A DNA stretch of 64,000 nucleotides from contig UQST01000003.1 of NCBI GenBank assembly GCA_900543815.1, positions 62,001 through 126,000 on the forward strand. The letters are read 5' to 3'. The position numbers and the translations under genes were made by a program. The notes beneath the pieces were generated by a model, which worked only from the letters and a program-made list of their open reading frames with translations, had not been told where the DNA came from and did not search any database. Below are positions 43,301-50,284 of this stretch, in pieces (positions within the stretch are counted from its first letter, which is position 1; each line of letters starts with the position of its first letter). This DNA is from an uncultured Prevotellaceae bacterium. GTDB lineage: Bacteria; Bacteroidota; Bacteroidia; Bacteroidales; Bacteroidaceae.

Positions 43301-45120
43301 TGGCCAAGCAGAAAGCAGGAACCGCAGCAAAGCAGTCAAATGCCAACGGCATCTCACAGCAGAAGAAGAAGACCAAGGGCTTCACACAGGAGCTCACGCT
43401 CTATCCCGACTCGGCCATCAACGTCAACCACGGCCAGAAGTCCAAGCGCCTGCGCATCACAGCCCTCGACAAGAGCGGCCACAGCGTGAAACTGAAGATA
43501 AAGAAGGTGGATGAGAACACCATCAGAATAGTGCGCTCACCCAAGGACACCACACAGATACGTCTGGGGGTAGTGGCCCTGCCCAAGCGTGAAGAGATGA
43601 AGGGATACTCCTTCCTGCAGGCTTCGGCCAGATTCCTGATGATGGTGCGCAACGCAAGCATCAGCTACCGCAACACCTACAACCTCACTCTGCCCGGCTT
43701 CATGCCAGCTGTGGGCGACATGCTCGGCCAGACGCGCAGGGACGGCACATTCTCTCCGGGACTGGACTTTGCCTTCTCCACCGTGGGCGACAGCTATATC
43801 GACAAGGCCAAGGAGCGCGGCTGGCTGCTCGTCAACGACAGCGTATCTACCCCCGCTGCGTCCTCCACCACCGAAGACCTGCAGGTGAAGATGGCCCTGG
43901 AGCCCTTTACCGACCTGAAGATAGACCTCAACATGAGCCGCACCGACAACCGCAACCGCAGCATGCAATACATGTATGAAGGCAGCCCCACCACACGCAG
44001 CGGCTCGTTCAACATGACTACCATCAGCCTGCGTACGGCCTTCAAGAAGCGCGGCAACGTGCGCAACGGCTACAGCAGCAGCACTTTCCGCCGCTTCCAG
44101 AGCTATCTGCCCATCTTCCAGCAGCGGGTGGAGAGGCAGTACATAGGCCGCACCTACCCCGAGGGAACAGGCATGAGCGGCACGTTCAACCCCGACAACG
44201 GCACGGTGGGCATGTATAGTTCCGATGTGATGATACCCGCCTTCCTGGCCGCCTACACCGGCAAGAGCGCCTCACGCCAGGGGCTTGACATCTTCCCGGC
44301 CATCACCAAGATGCTGCCCAACTGGAACGTCAACTACCGTGGCCTATCTACCCTCCCCTGGCTCAGAGACCACTTCAAGAGCATCACCCTCACACACTCC
44401 TACAAGAGCATCTACAGCGTGGGCTCCTACAACTCCTACAGTTCGTGGGTGGAGTGTATGGGCAGCGGACTGGGCTTCATGCAGAACACCACCACCGGCC
44501 AGTACGTTCCCAGCTCGATGTACGACATCGGCGCCGTGAGCATAAACGAGACCTTCTCGCCGCTGATAGGACTGAACATCACCTTCCTCAACAATATGAC
44601 GCTGAAGGCAGAGTACAAGACCACCCGCGTGCTGTCGCTCAGCACCACCAGCGCACAGCTTACCGAGACGGGGTCAAAGGACTTCGTGCTGGGATGGGGC
44701 TACAAGATAAGCGACTTCCGCATCGCTTCTCTCTTCGGCGGACACAAAGCAAGCCAGAAGGCAGCCAAGTCATCGCAGCGGGGCAAGGGAAAGACCAATG
44801 CCAACAAGGACAACGACACAAGCGCCTCAGGCAAGAAGGGCAGCACCAGCAAGTTTGCCCACTCGCTCAACCTGCGCTTTGACTTCTCGTTGCGAAACCA
44901 GGACGCCATCAAGCGAGACCTGCAGACAAGCCTCTGTGAAGCCACCAGCGGCAACATTGCCATCAAGACGAGCACGCAGATAGACTACGCCATGAGCCGC
45001 ATGGTAACCTTCTCGCTCTACTATGACCGCCAGCGTGCCAAGCCTCTGCTCTCCAGTAGCAGCTACCCCACAGTGACCCAGGACTTCGGCATGACCATGA
45101 AGTTCTCACTCACGAGATAA
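37363..45120 (+). CDS. sprA: SprA, giant outer-membrane translocon protein of the type IX secretion system
   Basis: A 2585-residue protein. SprA (Sov in Porphyromonas) forms the very large outer-membrane beta-barrel through which type IX cargo leaves. The start is GTG (37363), as no in-frame ATG precedes the signal-like segment FTIAILCTLAGPLLLATSPS. Family hallmarks are the early block FDFTDMHFDLGPAEKFFGPGG and KINLSLNGKVGDKIDLNLNYNTEATFDFD (near 235-265), many alternating beta-strands throughout, and an end in an aromatic-rich strand (DFGMTMKFSLTR). Two insertions stand out: a Gly/Ser/Ala-rich linker at residues 95-135, part of which is encoded by the repeat element at 37674-37751, and a Lys/Glu/Arg-rich coiled-coil-like stretch near 1930-2005 (for example KEKADERKKVQKEKEKQLR). 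Ends at a strong terminator. Confidence 0.93.
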   Translation: MSARKFTIAILCTLAGPLLLATSPSPLRFEGEAPADTITEKKPRYSVRKTTAQDTKDLEQKTADLKDPDNLKTEVSYDEKDGTYTVGTVLDLAGGKGSGKGASAQGGAKGNAARSNGKGSTLQGTTQHSATLGTATSYLNAPLLMSPEEYQKWSLRQSMQNYWRQKNQEAFENEGKNKFDFTDMHFDLGPAEKFFGPGGVQIKTQGSAEVKMGANMKKVDNPALAASRRKTFGFDFDEKINLSLNGKVGDKIDLNLNYNTEATFDFDSQNMKLKYDGKEDEIIKLIEAGNVSFPSNMSLVPGVSSLFGLRTDFQFGKMKLQTVFSQKKSATASASSKGGTQTTDFEFSATNYEENRHFFLSHFFREQYDKNMRTLPTIASGISVKRVEIWVTNKSGNSESNRNIIALADLGESTYISNPLWASNGTQVPSNRANTEYDALLNNYADARDISQATNILDAIPGFEGSIDYEKLQSARKLSTSEYTLNSSLGFISLSNTLQTDDVLAVAYEYTYGGVTYQVGEFASDLSSNTQALFVKLLKGTTGSPSLPTWRLMMKNVYNLGASNVQKEKFRLDIKYQSDSTGVYLTYLPEASLKNTTLLRAMNLDRLDSKGNANADGQFDFVEGFTIQKGRVFFPVTEPFGKHLRDWIKNDAMADKYCFEELYDSTKTVAKQIAEHDKFLITGRYKGNSAAEIDLGVTNIAQGSVIVTAGGVTLTENTDYTVDYSMGRVTIINQSLIDAGTSINASVESNDNYGMQRKTMVGLNMDYEVSKNLTLGGTLMFLNEQPLTTKVNMGSEPLKNTLWGAHISWKKESQWLTNLIDKLPLIQATQPSQITFNAEFAQLLAGQNKKIQGNASYLDDFESSSYKSSLTQPTYWTMSSTPSMFAESKLSNDLSYGYNRALLAWYYVDPIFTRRSSTLTPSHIKSDLNQLSNHYVREVYERELYPQKQQNSYTSASSLNVLNLAFYPTERGAYNLSTDLDADGRLRNPSGKWGGMMRKLDNTDFEAQNIEYIEFWMMDPFIYKKELPGNHGGDFYINLGEVSEDILKDGKKYFESGMPVDGNSNYYTEGLWGRVPNTTSVTYAFNNEKGARARQDVGLNGLNDEEERTYPTYANYLQQIQGKVSTQAYDSIQADPANDNYHYYRGTDFDRAQVSILNRYKRVNMPQGNSADSDTNPESYETAWKSTPDVEDINQDYTLNEYEKYYQYHVSIRPEDMVVGRNHIADKRTASVKLRNGNTEECTWYLFRIPLSSYEQKVGNIQDFTSIRFMRMFLTGFHEDVILRLATLDLVHGDWRTYEQALYTGEAPAQGATLEVSTVNIEENNDKTPVNYVLPPGISRVTDPTQTQLVESNEQAMSMVARNLSPGDARAVYKNCSYDMRRYKHLQMFVHANALSENITETADGETSIFLRLGSDYKSNFYEYEVPLKLTPEGLYDTYSPSGRAAVWPQENMLDIDLNIFTSLKKARNTQSSLGQASMTKLFSEYDNSNPSNRVSIMGNPTLGEVKTIMIGIRNNGRTVKSVEVWANELRLQEFTNDGGWAAQGNLNVQLSDIGSVGVNAHMETAGFGGIEQSVQARKDEDNINYSVTTNMELGRILPEKAKVSVPLYYSYSKETVKPKYNPFDSDMKLSDALDALASERERDSLRNLTTRTEVSKNLSFSGIKVNIATRKHPMPYDPANFSFNYSHSSQSTIGETTVYEHEKSWKGGMNYSWSPNWKPWEPFKKMKGKSKWLDIVKAQNLAYAPQNITFSTDINRTYYELQERDLDNLDAKNSLPATFSQSYLWNRNFQLRWDIFKALHFNFQSGTRAEIEEPYMQVNKDLYPDLYEAWKDSVRRSLRHFGRPLDYSQNATMSYKVPLSKIPVLDWTSMDVSYTSNYSWKRGAEMEDGSTLGHTVNTQRNVNMNGKLDLEKLYNHSTFLREANKRFSASNAKSSANKKRLEKEKADERKKVQKEKEKQLRAQAEEEAKKQGVPVDSILAKQKAGTAAKQSNANGISQQKKKTKGFTQELTLYPDSAINVNHGQKSKRLRITALDKSGHSVKLKIKKVDENTIRIVRSPKDTTQIRLGVVALPKREEMKGYSFLQASARFLMMVRNASISYRNTYNLTLPGFMPAVGDMLGQTRRDGTFSPGLDFAFSTVGDSYIDKAKERGWLLVNDSVSTPAASSTTEDLQVKMALEPFTDLKIDLNMSRTDNRNRSMQYMYEGSPTTRSGSFNMTTISLRTAFKKRGNVRNGYSSSTFRRFQSYLPIFQQRVERQYIGRTYPEGTGMSGTFNPDNGTVGMYSSDVMIPAFLAAYTGKSASRQGLDIFPAITKMLPNWNVNYRGLSTLPWLRDHFKSITLTHSYKSIYSVGSYNSYSSWVECMGSGLGFMQNTTTGQYVPSSMYDIGAVSINETFSPLIGLNITFLNNMTLKAEYKTTRVLSLSTTSAQLTETGSKDFVLGWGYKISDFRIASLFGGHKASQKAAKSSQRGKGKTNANKDNDTSASGKKGSTSKFAHSLNLRFDFSLRNQDAIKRDLQTSLCEATSGNIAIKTSTQIDYAMSRMVTFSLYYDRQRAKPLLSSSSYPTVTQDFGMTMKFSLTR
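37674..37751. repeat. 22-bp palindromic repeat core, locus 7, inside sprA (four units)
   Basis: Twelve-mers at 37674 GCAGGGCGGTGC, 37696 GCAGCACGCTCC, 37718 GCAGTACGCTGC and 37740 GCAGCACTCTGC, with exact 10-bp spacers AAAGGGCAAC, AACGGCAAAG, AAGGCACAAC. The spacer-plus-unit at 37686-37707 differs by only three bases from that at 45457-45478 (AAAGCCCAAC then GCAGCACGCTGC). It encodes SprA residues about 104-130, a low-complexity linker, with no stop or frameshift. Confidence 0.8.
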
Positions 45121-45198
45121 ACCGAGAGCGGGGGTACAGACAGGAGGAACAGCCCTGCCTCCGCCCCGCCCTGTCGCACACATCACACCCACACACCG

Positions 45199-45243
45199 AG
45201 TCCAGCCCTATTCTGCCGCATGAGCACAGGATAGGGCTGGACT
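45199..45243 (+). terminator. Terminator of sprA
   Basis: AGTCCAGCCCTAT pairs perfectly with ATAGGGCTGGACT around a 19-nt loop, followed by CTTTGG, 78 bp after the stop codon. A purine-rich stretch in loose 22-bp phase (from about 45269) then leads to the repeat core. Confidence 0.8.
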
Positions 45244-45444
45244 CTTTGGTATGGTTAGAGGGGAAAGGAAAGGGAGCCCAAGGGCATCGGGATGGGCGGC
45301 AGAAGAAGATGTAGGGAGTGGATGAGGGAACGGAAGATACGGAAGGAAGGAGCAGAAGGAGCGAATGAAGAGGATACAGGACAGAGGTAGGTTTCCCATA
45401 GGAAGCGCCCCCGTGACTATGGCATGAGGGGAGGTATGTCGGAC

Positions 45445-45522
45445 GCAGCGCGTTGCAAAGCCCAACGCAGCACGCTGCAACAGCCGATGCAGCGCGCTGC
45501 AATGGCCAGTGCACCGCACTGC
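45445..45522. repeat. 22-bp palindromic repeat core, locus 8 (four units)
   Basis: Twelve-mers at 45445, 45467, 45489 and 45511: GCAGCGCGTTGC, GCAGCACGCTGC, GCAGCGCGCTGC, GCACCGCACTGC, with spacers AAAGCCCAAC, AACAGCCGAT, AATGGCCAGT. Last copy in the window; the remaining 18.5 kb has none. Phase-matched but weakly conserved windows continue to about 45700. Confidence 0.93.
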
Positions 45523-45704
45523 GTCAGCAAGCCGGAAGAACTGCCATGGGACGAGGAGCACAGAAAACAGCCTCACGCACCGGCCCTGGCCTCTGCGAAG
45601 AACACTCATTGCCTGTCTGCCCTATGCAACCGCCATCTCTGCATTGTTCCCTACACACTGCCACCGAGCCACTTGGGCATACTCCCCGTCAAAGGACTGA
45701 AAAA

Positions 45705-45794
45705 GGAAACGCAGCGGTACTGCTTCCGATTTCCGTCGTATTGAGGCTGTTATCTCAATCCGTTGGTTTCGGACGGCAGTACTACTGCGTTTCC
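45705..45794. repeat. 90-bp imperfect palindrome
   Basis: The outer arms GGAAACGCAGCGGTACTGC and GCAGTACTACTGCGTTTCC pair with two mismatched or wobble positions over 19 bp, then TCCGA with TCGGA. At the centre ATTGAG pairs with CTCAAT around GCTGTTAT. It lies 94 bp beyond the stop of the minus-strand aminotransferase gene, so it could be its terminator, but it is far longer than the other terminators here and lacks a T tract. Confidence 0.75.
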
Positions 45795-45887
45795 AGGGGC
45801 AGCATGCCATACTTGCTGAATCAGACTACCCCGACTTATCGTATCAGCCCACAACGCTGGCCAAAGCAGTCGGCTTTGCCCGTGGCA

Positions 45888-47141
45888 TCAATCTATTGCC
45901 TCGTGGATGCAATCGCATATATAGCGCACATCATCGTCGCTGACACAGGGGCCGGCAGGCAGACATATGCCCACATGGAAGAGCTCCTCGCTCACTCCAT
46001 TGACGTAGGCTGGTGCGTCCTTATATACCGGCTGCTTGTGCATAGGCTTCCACAGAGGGCGGCTCTCCACCTGTCGTGCATCAAGATAGACGCGCAGAGC
46101 CTCCACGTTATCGTTGGGCTGGCAGTCGGTGCGCACCTTGCCTCCTGTGTGGGTCACTCCTGCTGCGCCGCCCACAGCACCGGTCACCGCCGAAGAGTAA
46201 GCATTGGCCTGGCCCTTGATGCGCAGGTCGGGCGAGAGCGTGAGCGTGCAGAGCCAGTAGTTGGAGTCGAATTCCGGCGAGGGGGCACAGTGCACACTCA
46301 GTCCTTCCACATCGGCCAGCAGCTCCTCGTACATGCGCTGCACGTGCCGGTGATGCGCCAGATGGTCATCCACCACCGTCATCTGTCCGCGTCCGATACC
46401 TGCACAGATGTTGCTCATGCGGTAGTTGTAGCCCACAGCTTCGTGCTGGTAATAGGGATAAGCCTCGCGTGCCTGGGTGGCGTACCACATTATGGTGTTC
46501 TTGTCCTCGGGGCTGGAGCACACGAGGGCACCGCCTCCGCTGGTGGTTATCATCTTGTTGCCATTGAAACTGAGCACGCCGTACCGGCCGAAGGTGCCCA
46601 GTCGGCGACCGCAGAAACTGGAGCCGAAGCCCTCGGCAGCGTCCTCGATGACGGGGATGTTGTACTTGTTGGCCACCCTCATGATGCGGTCTATGCGGTA
46701 TGGCATGCCGTAGAGGGCCACGGGGATGATGGCTTTGGGGATGCGTCGAGTCTTGCGTATGCGGTCGAGGATAGCCTCTTCGAGGAGCACGGGGTCCATA
46801 TTCCAGGTGTCGGGTTCGCTATCCACAAATACGGGCGTTGCACCCTGATAGGTGATGGGATGGCTTGAAGCACAGAAGGTGAAGCTCTGGCAGATGACCT
46901 CATCGCCTGCCTCCACCCCGCAGGCCACCAGTGCCAGATGCACAGCAGCCGTGCCTGCCGAGAGGGCCACTACACTCTTCCCCTCACCCATGAAGCGCTC
47001 CAGGTCCGACTCAAAGCCGTTGACATTGGGGCCAAGGGGCACCACCCAGTTGGTGTCAAACGCCTCCTTGATGTATTTCTGTTCCTCGCCCGACTCACTC
47101 ATATGTGCCAGGCACAGGTATATACGTTTTCTCTGTTCCAT
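45888..47141 (-). CDS. DegT/DnrJ/EryC1 (PglE-like) sugar aminotransferase
   Basis: A 417-residue PLP enzyme that aminates a UDP-4-keto sugar, here probably the product of the dehydratase at 50285-52246. The PLP lysine is in LSFNGNKMITTSGGGALV (near residue 195). ALSAGTAAVHLALVACGVEAGDEVI, the IPVIEDAAEGFGSSFCG segment and the VGYNYRMSNICAGIGRGQM segment are all hallmarks of the family. An insert around 290-320 (RIKGQANAYSSAVTGAVGGAAGVTHTGGK region) is longer than in PglE and Gly/Ala rich. Last gene of the minus-strand glycan cluster. Confidence 0.9.
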   Translation of the reverse strand: MEQRKRIYLCLAHMSESGEEQKYIKEAFDTNWVVPLGPNVNGFESDLERFMGEGKSVVALSAGTAAVHLALVACGVEAGDEVICQSFTFCASSHPITYQGATPVFVDSEPDTWNMDPVLLEEAILDRIRKTRRIPKAIIPVALYGMPYRIDRIMRVANKYNIPVIEDAAEGFGSSFCGRRLGTFGRYGVLSFNGNKMITTSGGGALVCSSPEDKNTIMWYATQAREAYPYYQHEAVGYNYRMSNICAGIGRGQMTVVDDHLAHHRHVQRMYEELLADVEGLSVHCAPSPEFDSNYWLCTLTLSPDLRIKGQANAYSSAVTGAVGGAAGVTHTGGKVRTDCQPNDNVEALRVYLDARQVESRPLWKPMHKQPVYKDAPAYVNGVSEELFHVGICLPAGPCVSDDDVRYICDCIHEAID

Positions 47142-47163
47142 GTACAGTGTTCTTTTCCTTCTC

Positions 47164-47769
47164 TCAAATCAGTTCTCCGTGATACATGATACGCCTGCCC
47201 AGCGCAGTGGCCAATATCATCTTCAGGTCGAGCAGAAGCGTATGGTCATGCAGATAGAGCAGGTTGAGCCGCACCTTGTCGGGGAATATCACTTCATCGT
47301 TGTAGCGCTGCGGATCGGGTACCTGCGCCAGCAGTTCCTCCTCGTTGCGGAATTTCAGGCTGGCCGGACCGGTGATGCCCGGTCGCAGGAGCAGTATGTC
47401 GCGCTGCTCGCCTGCGAGTGCATCGGCATAGCCAGGCACGTCGGGTCTCGGACCCACAAAGGACATATCGCCCACGAGCACGTTCCACAGCTCGGGCAAT
47501 TCGTCCAGTTTCCAGCGTCGCAGGCGCGCTCCCAGGGGTGTGATGCGGCTTTCGCCCGCCACGCTCACACTGCTTCCGCCGTGATTGAGCGTCATGGTGC
47601 GGAACTTTACCATCGTAAAGAGCCGTCCCCCAAGCCCCACTCTCCTCTGACGGAAGAATACCGGGCCAGGCATTTTCACGCGTATGCAGATGGCCACCAC
47701 CAGCAGAAGCCAGCCCAGCAGGAGCAGTCCGGCAAAGGCGGCAAGGCGGTCAAAGGTCCATTTTATCAT
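47164..47769 (-). CDS. Initiating sugar-phosphate transferase (PglC/WcaJ-type)
   Basis: A 201-residue monotopic phosphoglycosyl transferase that moves a sugar-1-phosphate from a UDP-sugar to undecaprenyl phosphate, starting glycan assembly at the inner membrane. One N-terminal re-entrant hydrophobic helix (AAFAGLLLLGWLLLVVAICI), then the short catalytic core only: PGPVFFRQRRVG, the FTMVKFRTM segment, RRWKLDELPELWNVLVGDMSFVGPRP (the Asp-Glu catalytic dyad) and RPGITGPASLKFRNEE. The size matches PglC rather than the larger WcaJ enzymes. 22 bp upstream of the aminotransferase. Confidence 0.92.
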   Translation of the reverse strand: MIKWTFDRLAAFAGLLLLGWLLLVVAICIRVKMPGPVFFRQRRVGLGGRLFTMVKFRTMTLNHGGSSVSVAGESRITPLGARLRRWKLDELPELWNVLVGDMSFVGPRPDVPGYADALAGEQRDILLLRPGITGPASLKFRNEEELLAQVPDPQRYNDEVIFPDKVRLNLLYLHDHTLLLDLKMILATALGRRIMYHGELI

Positions 47770-47861
47770 GTCTGTGTTGTCTGTTTCATTCTATAATAGT
47801 ATCCACGGAGCACTTGTCAACTCTCGTTGGAAATCACTTTCATTCCCGCACGAACATCATT

Positions 47862-48896
47862 TCACTCTCCCCGGAGCATCATGCGCGTCTGCCACAAGCC
47901 GGCCACCGAGCCGCATCCATAGGAGATGTGGAGCGTGAGGAAGGCCATCAGCAGGCAGGGGACACTGAGCCGGCCGGCACGTGCCAGGCGTATGCTCACC
48001 ATGGAGATGGCGCTCAGATAGAGCAGCAAGGACAGCAGTGCCAACCACCAGAGGGGATGCCAGAGGAAGCCGAAGAGGAATGGGAGAACCAGCGAAAGCA
48101 CGAAGGCCATGGGCACGAAATGGCGCACACTGAGTGACGAGAACTGCCGCGTGATGGCCACCGTGCGTATGTTCCACAGGCCGTTGGCATAATTGTTCTT
48201 GCCCAAAGCGCGGTAAGTCTCACGTGCCAGATAGGTGCAATGGGTATCGGGCACCAGATACACATGCCCGCCACCGCGCTTGATGCGCTTGTTCAGTTCG
48301 ATGTCCTGGTTGCGTGTGAGCCTCTCGTCATACATGCCATAGCGCTCAAAGACCTCACGGGGCCAGCATCCGAAGGGCACCGTATCCACCTCCTTCACTC
48401 TGTCGATGCCTGTGCGGAACGTGGAATTGCCTACTCCGAAGGGGCAACTGAGCACGGCCTTGATGGCCTCGGAACGTGCTGTGTGGTGCAGTACATCCGT
48501 GTGGCAGGGTGCTCCCACATTGTCTGCCCTCAGCCGCCCAAGAGCCTGCGTGAGCACAGCAAAGTAGTTGCGCTCATAAAGCACGTGCGCATCGAGCCTC
48601 ATCAGAATGTCGCCCTTAGCAGCACGGATGCCTATGTTCATGGCCTTGGGAGCGGTACGGCCAGGGTTGTCCAGCAGTCTGACAAAGGGATAGCGATCTA
48701 TATAAGGAGCCAGCAGGAGGCGTGTGCGGTCGGTGCTCATGCCATCTACCAGCAGCACTTCGAGCCGCTCATGAGGGAAATCCTGTGCCAATACGGAGTC
48801 CATGCACAGTTCTATGTATTTCTCCTCATTATATATAGGTATGATTACCGACAGCATGCCGCTGTCCCTCAAGCTCTGTTCTTCCTCTGCCTGCAT
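47862..48896 (-). CDS. Family 2 glycosyltransferase with C-terminal membrane helices
   Basis: A 344-residue ExoA-like transferase that should extend a lipid-linked glycan on the cytoplasmic face. The GT-A fold starts at LSVIIPIYNEEKYIELCMDSVLAQDFP, the metal site is in the DGMSTDRT region and MRLDAHVLY, and the acceptor region is NQDIELNKRIKRGGG (a D-x-E motif near 225). Three hydrophobic helices follow (about 255-335). The Met at residue 14 (MLSVIIPIYNEE) is an alternative start. Sugar specificity cannot be read from sequence. Confidence 0.88.
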   Translation of the reverse strand: MQAEEEQSLRDSGMLSVIIPIYNEEKYIELCMDSVLAQDFPHERLEVLLVDGMSTDRTRLLLAPYIDRYPFVRLLDNPGRTAPKAMNIGIRAAKGDILMRLDAHVLYERNYFAVLTQALGRLRADNVGAPCHTDVLHHTARSEAIKAVLSCPFGVGNSTFRTGIDRVKEVDTVPFGCWPREVFERYGMYDERLTRNQDIELNKRIKRGGGHVYLVPDTHCTYLARETYRALGKNNYANGLWNIRTVAITRQFSSLSVRHFVPMAFVLSLVLPFLFGFLWHPLWWLALLSLLLYLSAISMVSIRLARAGRLSVPCLLMAFLTLHISYGCGSVAGLWQTRMMLRGE

Positions 48897-48919
48897 CGTA
48901 TGAGATTAAGCATTGAGCA

Positions 48920-50194
48920 TTACAGACGGGCGTCGATGACGCTCTTGTCCAGCACTCCCTTCACGTCATACACCACTCCGCCGTCCCTTGTGAGCGAACG
49001 TACATCGAGCTTCATGAACTCATCATGTGCCACACACAGGATGACGGCATCGTATTTCTCCTCGGGAAGAGTGTTCTGCACCTCCACCTGATACTCCTTT
49101 CTCACGCGCTCGGGATTGGCCCAGGGGTCATATACGGTGATGTTGGAGGTGTATTCCGACAGGGTGTGATAGATGTCGATGACCTTTGTGTTGCGTATGT
49201 CGGGGCAGTTCTCCTTGAATGTCACGCCCAGGATGAGCACCTTGGAATCCTTTACCAGTATGCCCTTCTTGTTCATGCATTTGATGGTCTGCTCCGCCAC
49301 ATACACGCCCATACCGTCGTTGAGGCGTCGGGCATTGGTCATCAGTCGTGGCAGCACACCATATACCTGAGCCTTCTGAATGAGGTAGTAGGGGTCCACC
49401 GATATGCAGTGTCCGCCCACCAAGCCCGGTTTCAGGCGTATGAAGTTCCACTTGCTGGCAGCGGCATCGAGCACATCATTGGTGTCAAGCCCCATTGCAT
49501 TGAAGATTTTGGCCAACTCATTCATGAATGCTATATTCACATCTCGCTGGCTGTTCTCTATTATCTTGCTGGCCTCAGCCACCCGTATGCTGGGTGCCAG
49601 ATGTGTGCCATTGGTAAGCACGGCGTTATAGACGTCATCCACCAGCCGGGCAATCTCGGGTGTGGAGCCCGATGTGACCTTCTTTATCTTCTCTACCGTA
49701 TGCTGTTTATCGCCGGGATTGATGCGCTCGGGGGAGTATCCGGCAAAGAAGTCAGTGTTGTACTTCAGTCCCGACACCTGCTCCACCACGGGCAGGCACT
49801 CCTCCTCGGTGACTCCGGGATACACCGTACTCTCATACACCACCACGTCGCCACGGCTTATCACCTGACCCACGGTGCGGCTGGCACCCAGCAGCGGAGT
49901 GAGGTCGGGATGGTTGTTGCGGTCAACGGGAGTGGGTACGGCCACCACGTAGAAGTTGCACGAGCGTATCTGCTCCATATCGGTAGTGCAGATGAAGCCG
50001 TTCTGGCTGATGGCCTCTTGCAGCAGAGTGTCATCCACCTCCATGGTGGCATCGTGCCCGCTCATCAGTGCATCCACCCTTGCTTGGTTCATGTCGAAGC
50101 CCACCGTAGGGAACTTGGTGGAGAACAAGCGTGCCAGGGGGAGTCCCACATAACCCAGCCCTATCACGCAGATGCGTATGTCTTCTGTCTTCAT
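48920..50194 (-). CDS. UDP-N-acetylhexosamine 6-dehydrogenase (TviB/WbpO-like)
   Basis: A 424-residue nucleotide-sugar dehydrogenase that oxidises a UDP-HexNAc C6 alcohol to the acid with 2 NAD+. The NAD site is ICVIGLGYVGLPLARLF at the N-terminus. The catalytic Cys is in GLVGGHCISVDPYYLIQKA (near 262), and the helper Lys/Asn region is VAEASKIIENSQRDVNIAFMNELAKIF. The C-terminal NAD domain has VLILGVTFKENCPDIRNTKV, typical of WbpO/TviB rather than of UDP-glucose dehydrogenase. It implies a uronic-acid residue (such as GalNAcA) in the glycan. Confidence 0.9.
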   Translation of the reverse strand: MKTEDIRICVIGLGYVGLPLARLFSTKFPTVGFDMNQARVDALMSGHDATMEVDDTLLQEAISQNGFICTTDMEQIRSCNFYVVAVPTPVDRNNHPDLTPLLGASRTVGQVISRGDVVVYESTVYPGVTEEECLPVVEQVSGLKYNTDFFAGYSPERINPGDKQHTVEKIKKVTSGSTPEIARLVDDVYNAVLTNGTHLAPSIRVAEASKIIENSQRDVNIAFMNELAKIFNAMGLDTNDVLDAAASKWNFIRLKPGLVGGHCISVDPYYLIQKAQVYGVLPRLMTNARRLNDGMGVYVAEQTIKCMNKKGILVKDSKVLILGVTFKENCPDIRNTKVIDIYHTLSEYTSNITVYDPWANPERVRKEYQVEVQNTLPEEKYDAVILCVAHDEFMKLDVRSLTRDGGVVYDVKGVLDKSVIDARL

Positions 50195-50284
50195 ATTCTT
50201 TTCCTTTGTTTTCTTTCTGTCCTATAAACGGTCAGGCAGCCTGTTCACACGTTTCAGGCAGGACACTTCTGCCCTGCCTGTAAT

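Noticed and set aside
43150..43380. Lys/Glu-rich segment of sprA as a frameshift or gene fusion point
   Set aside because: The frame is continuous on both sides with barrel-like sequence; charged inserts of this type can occur in SprA loops.
45453..46868. Plus-strand open frame of 471 codons
   Set aside because: It is the antisense shadow of the DegT aminotransferase gene, extended into the repeat region.
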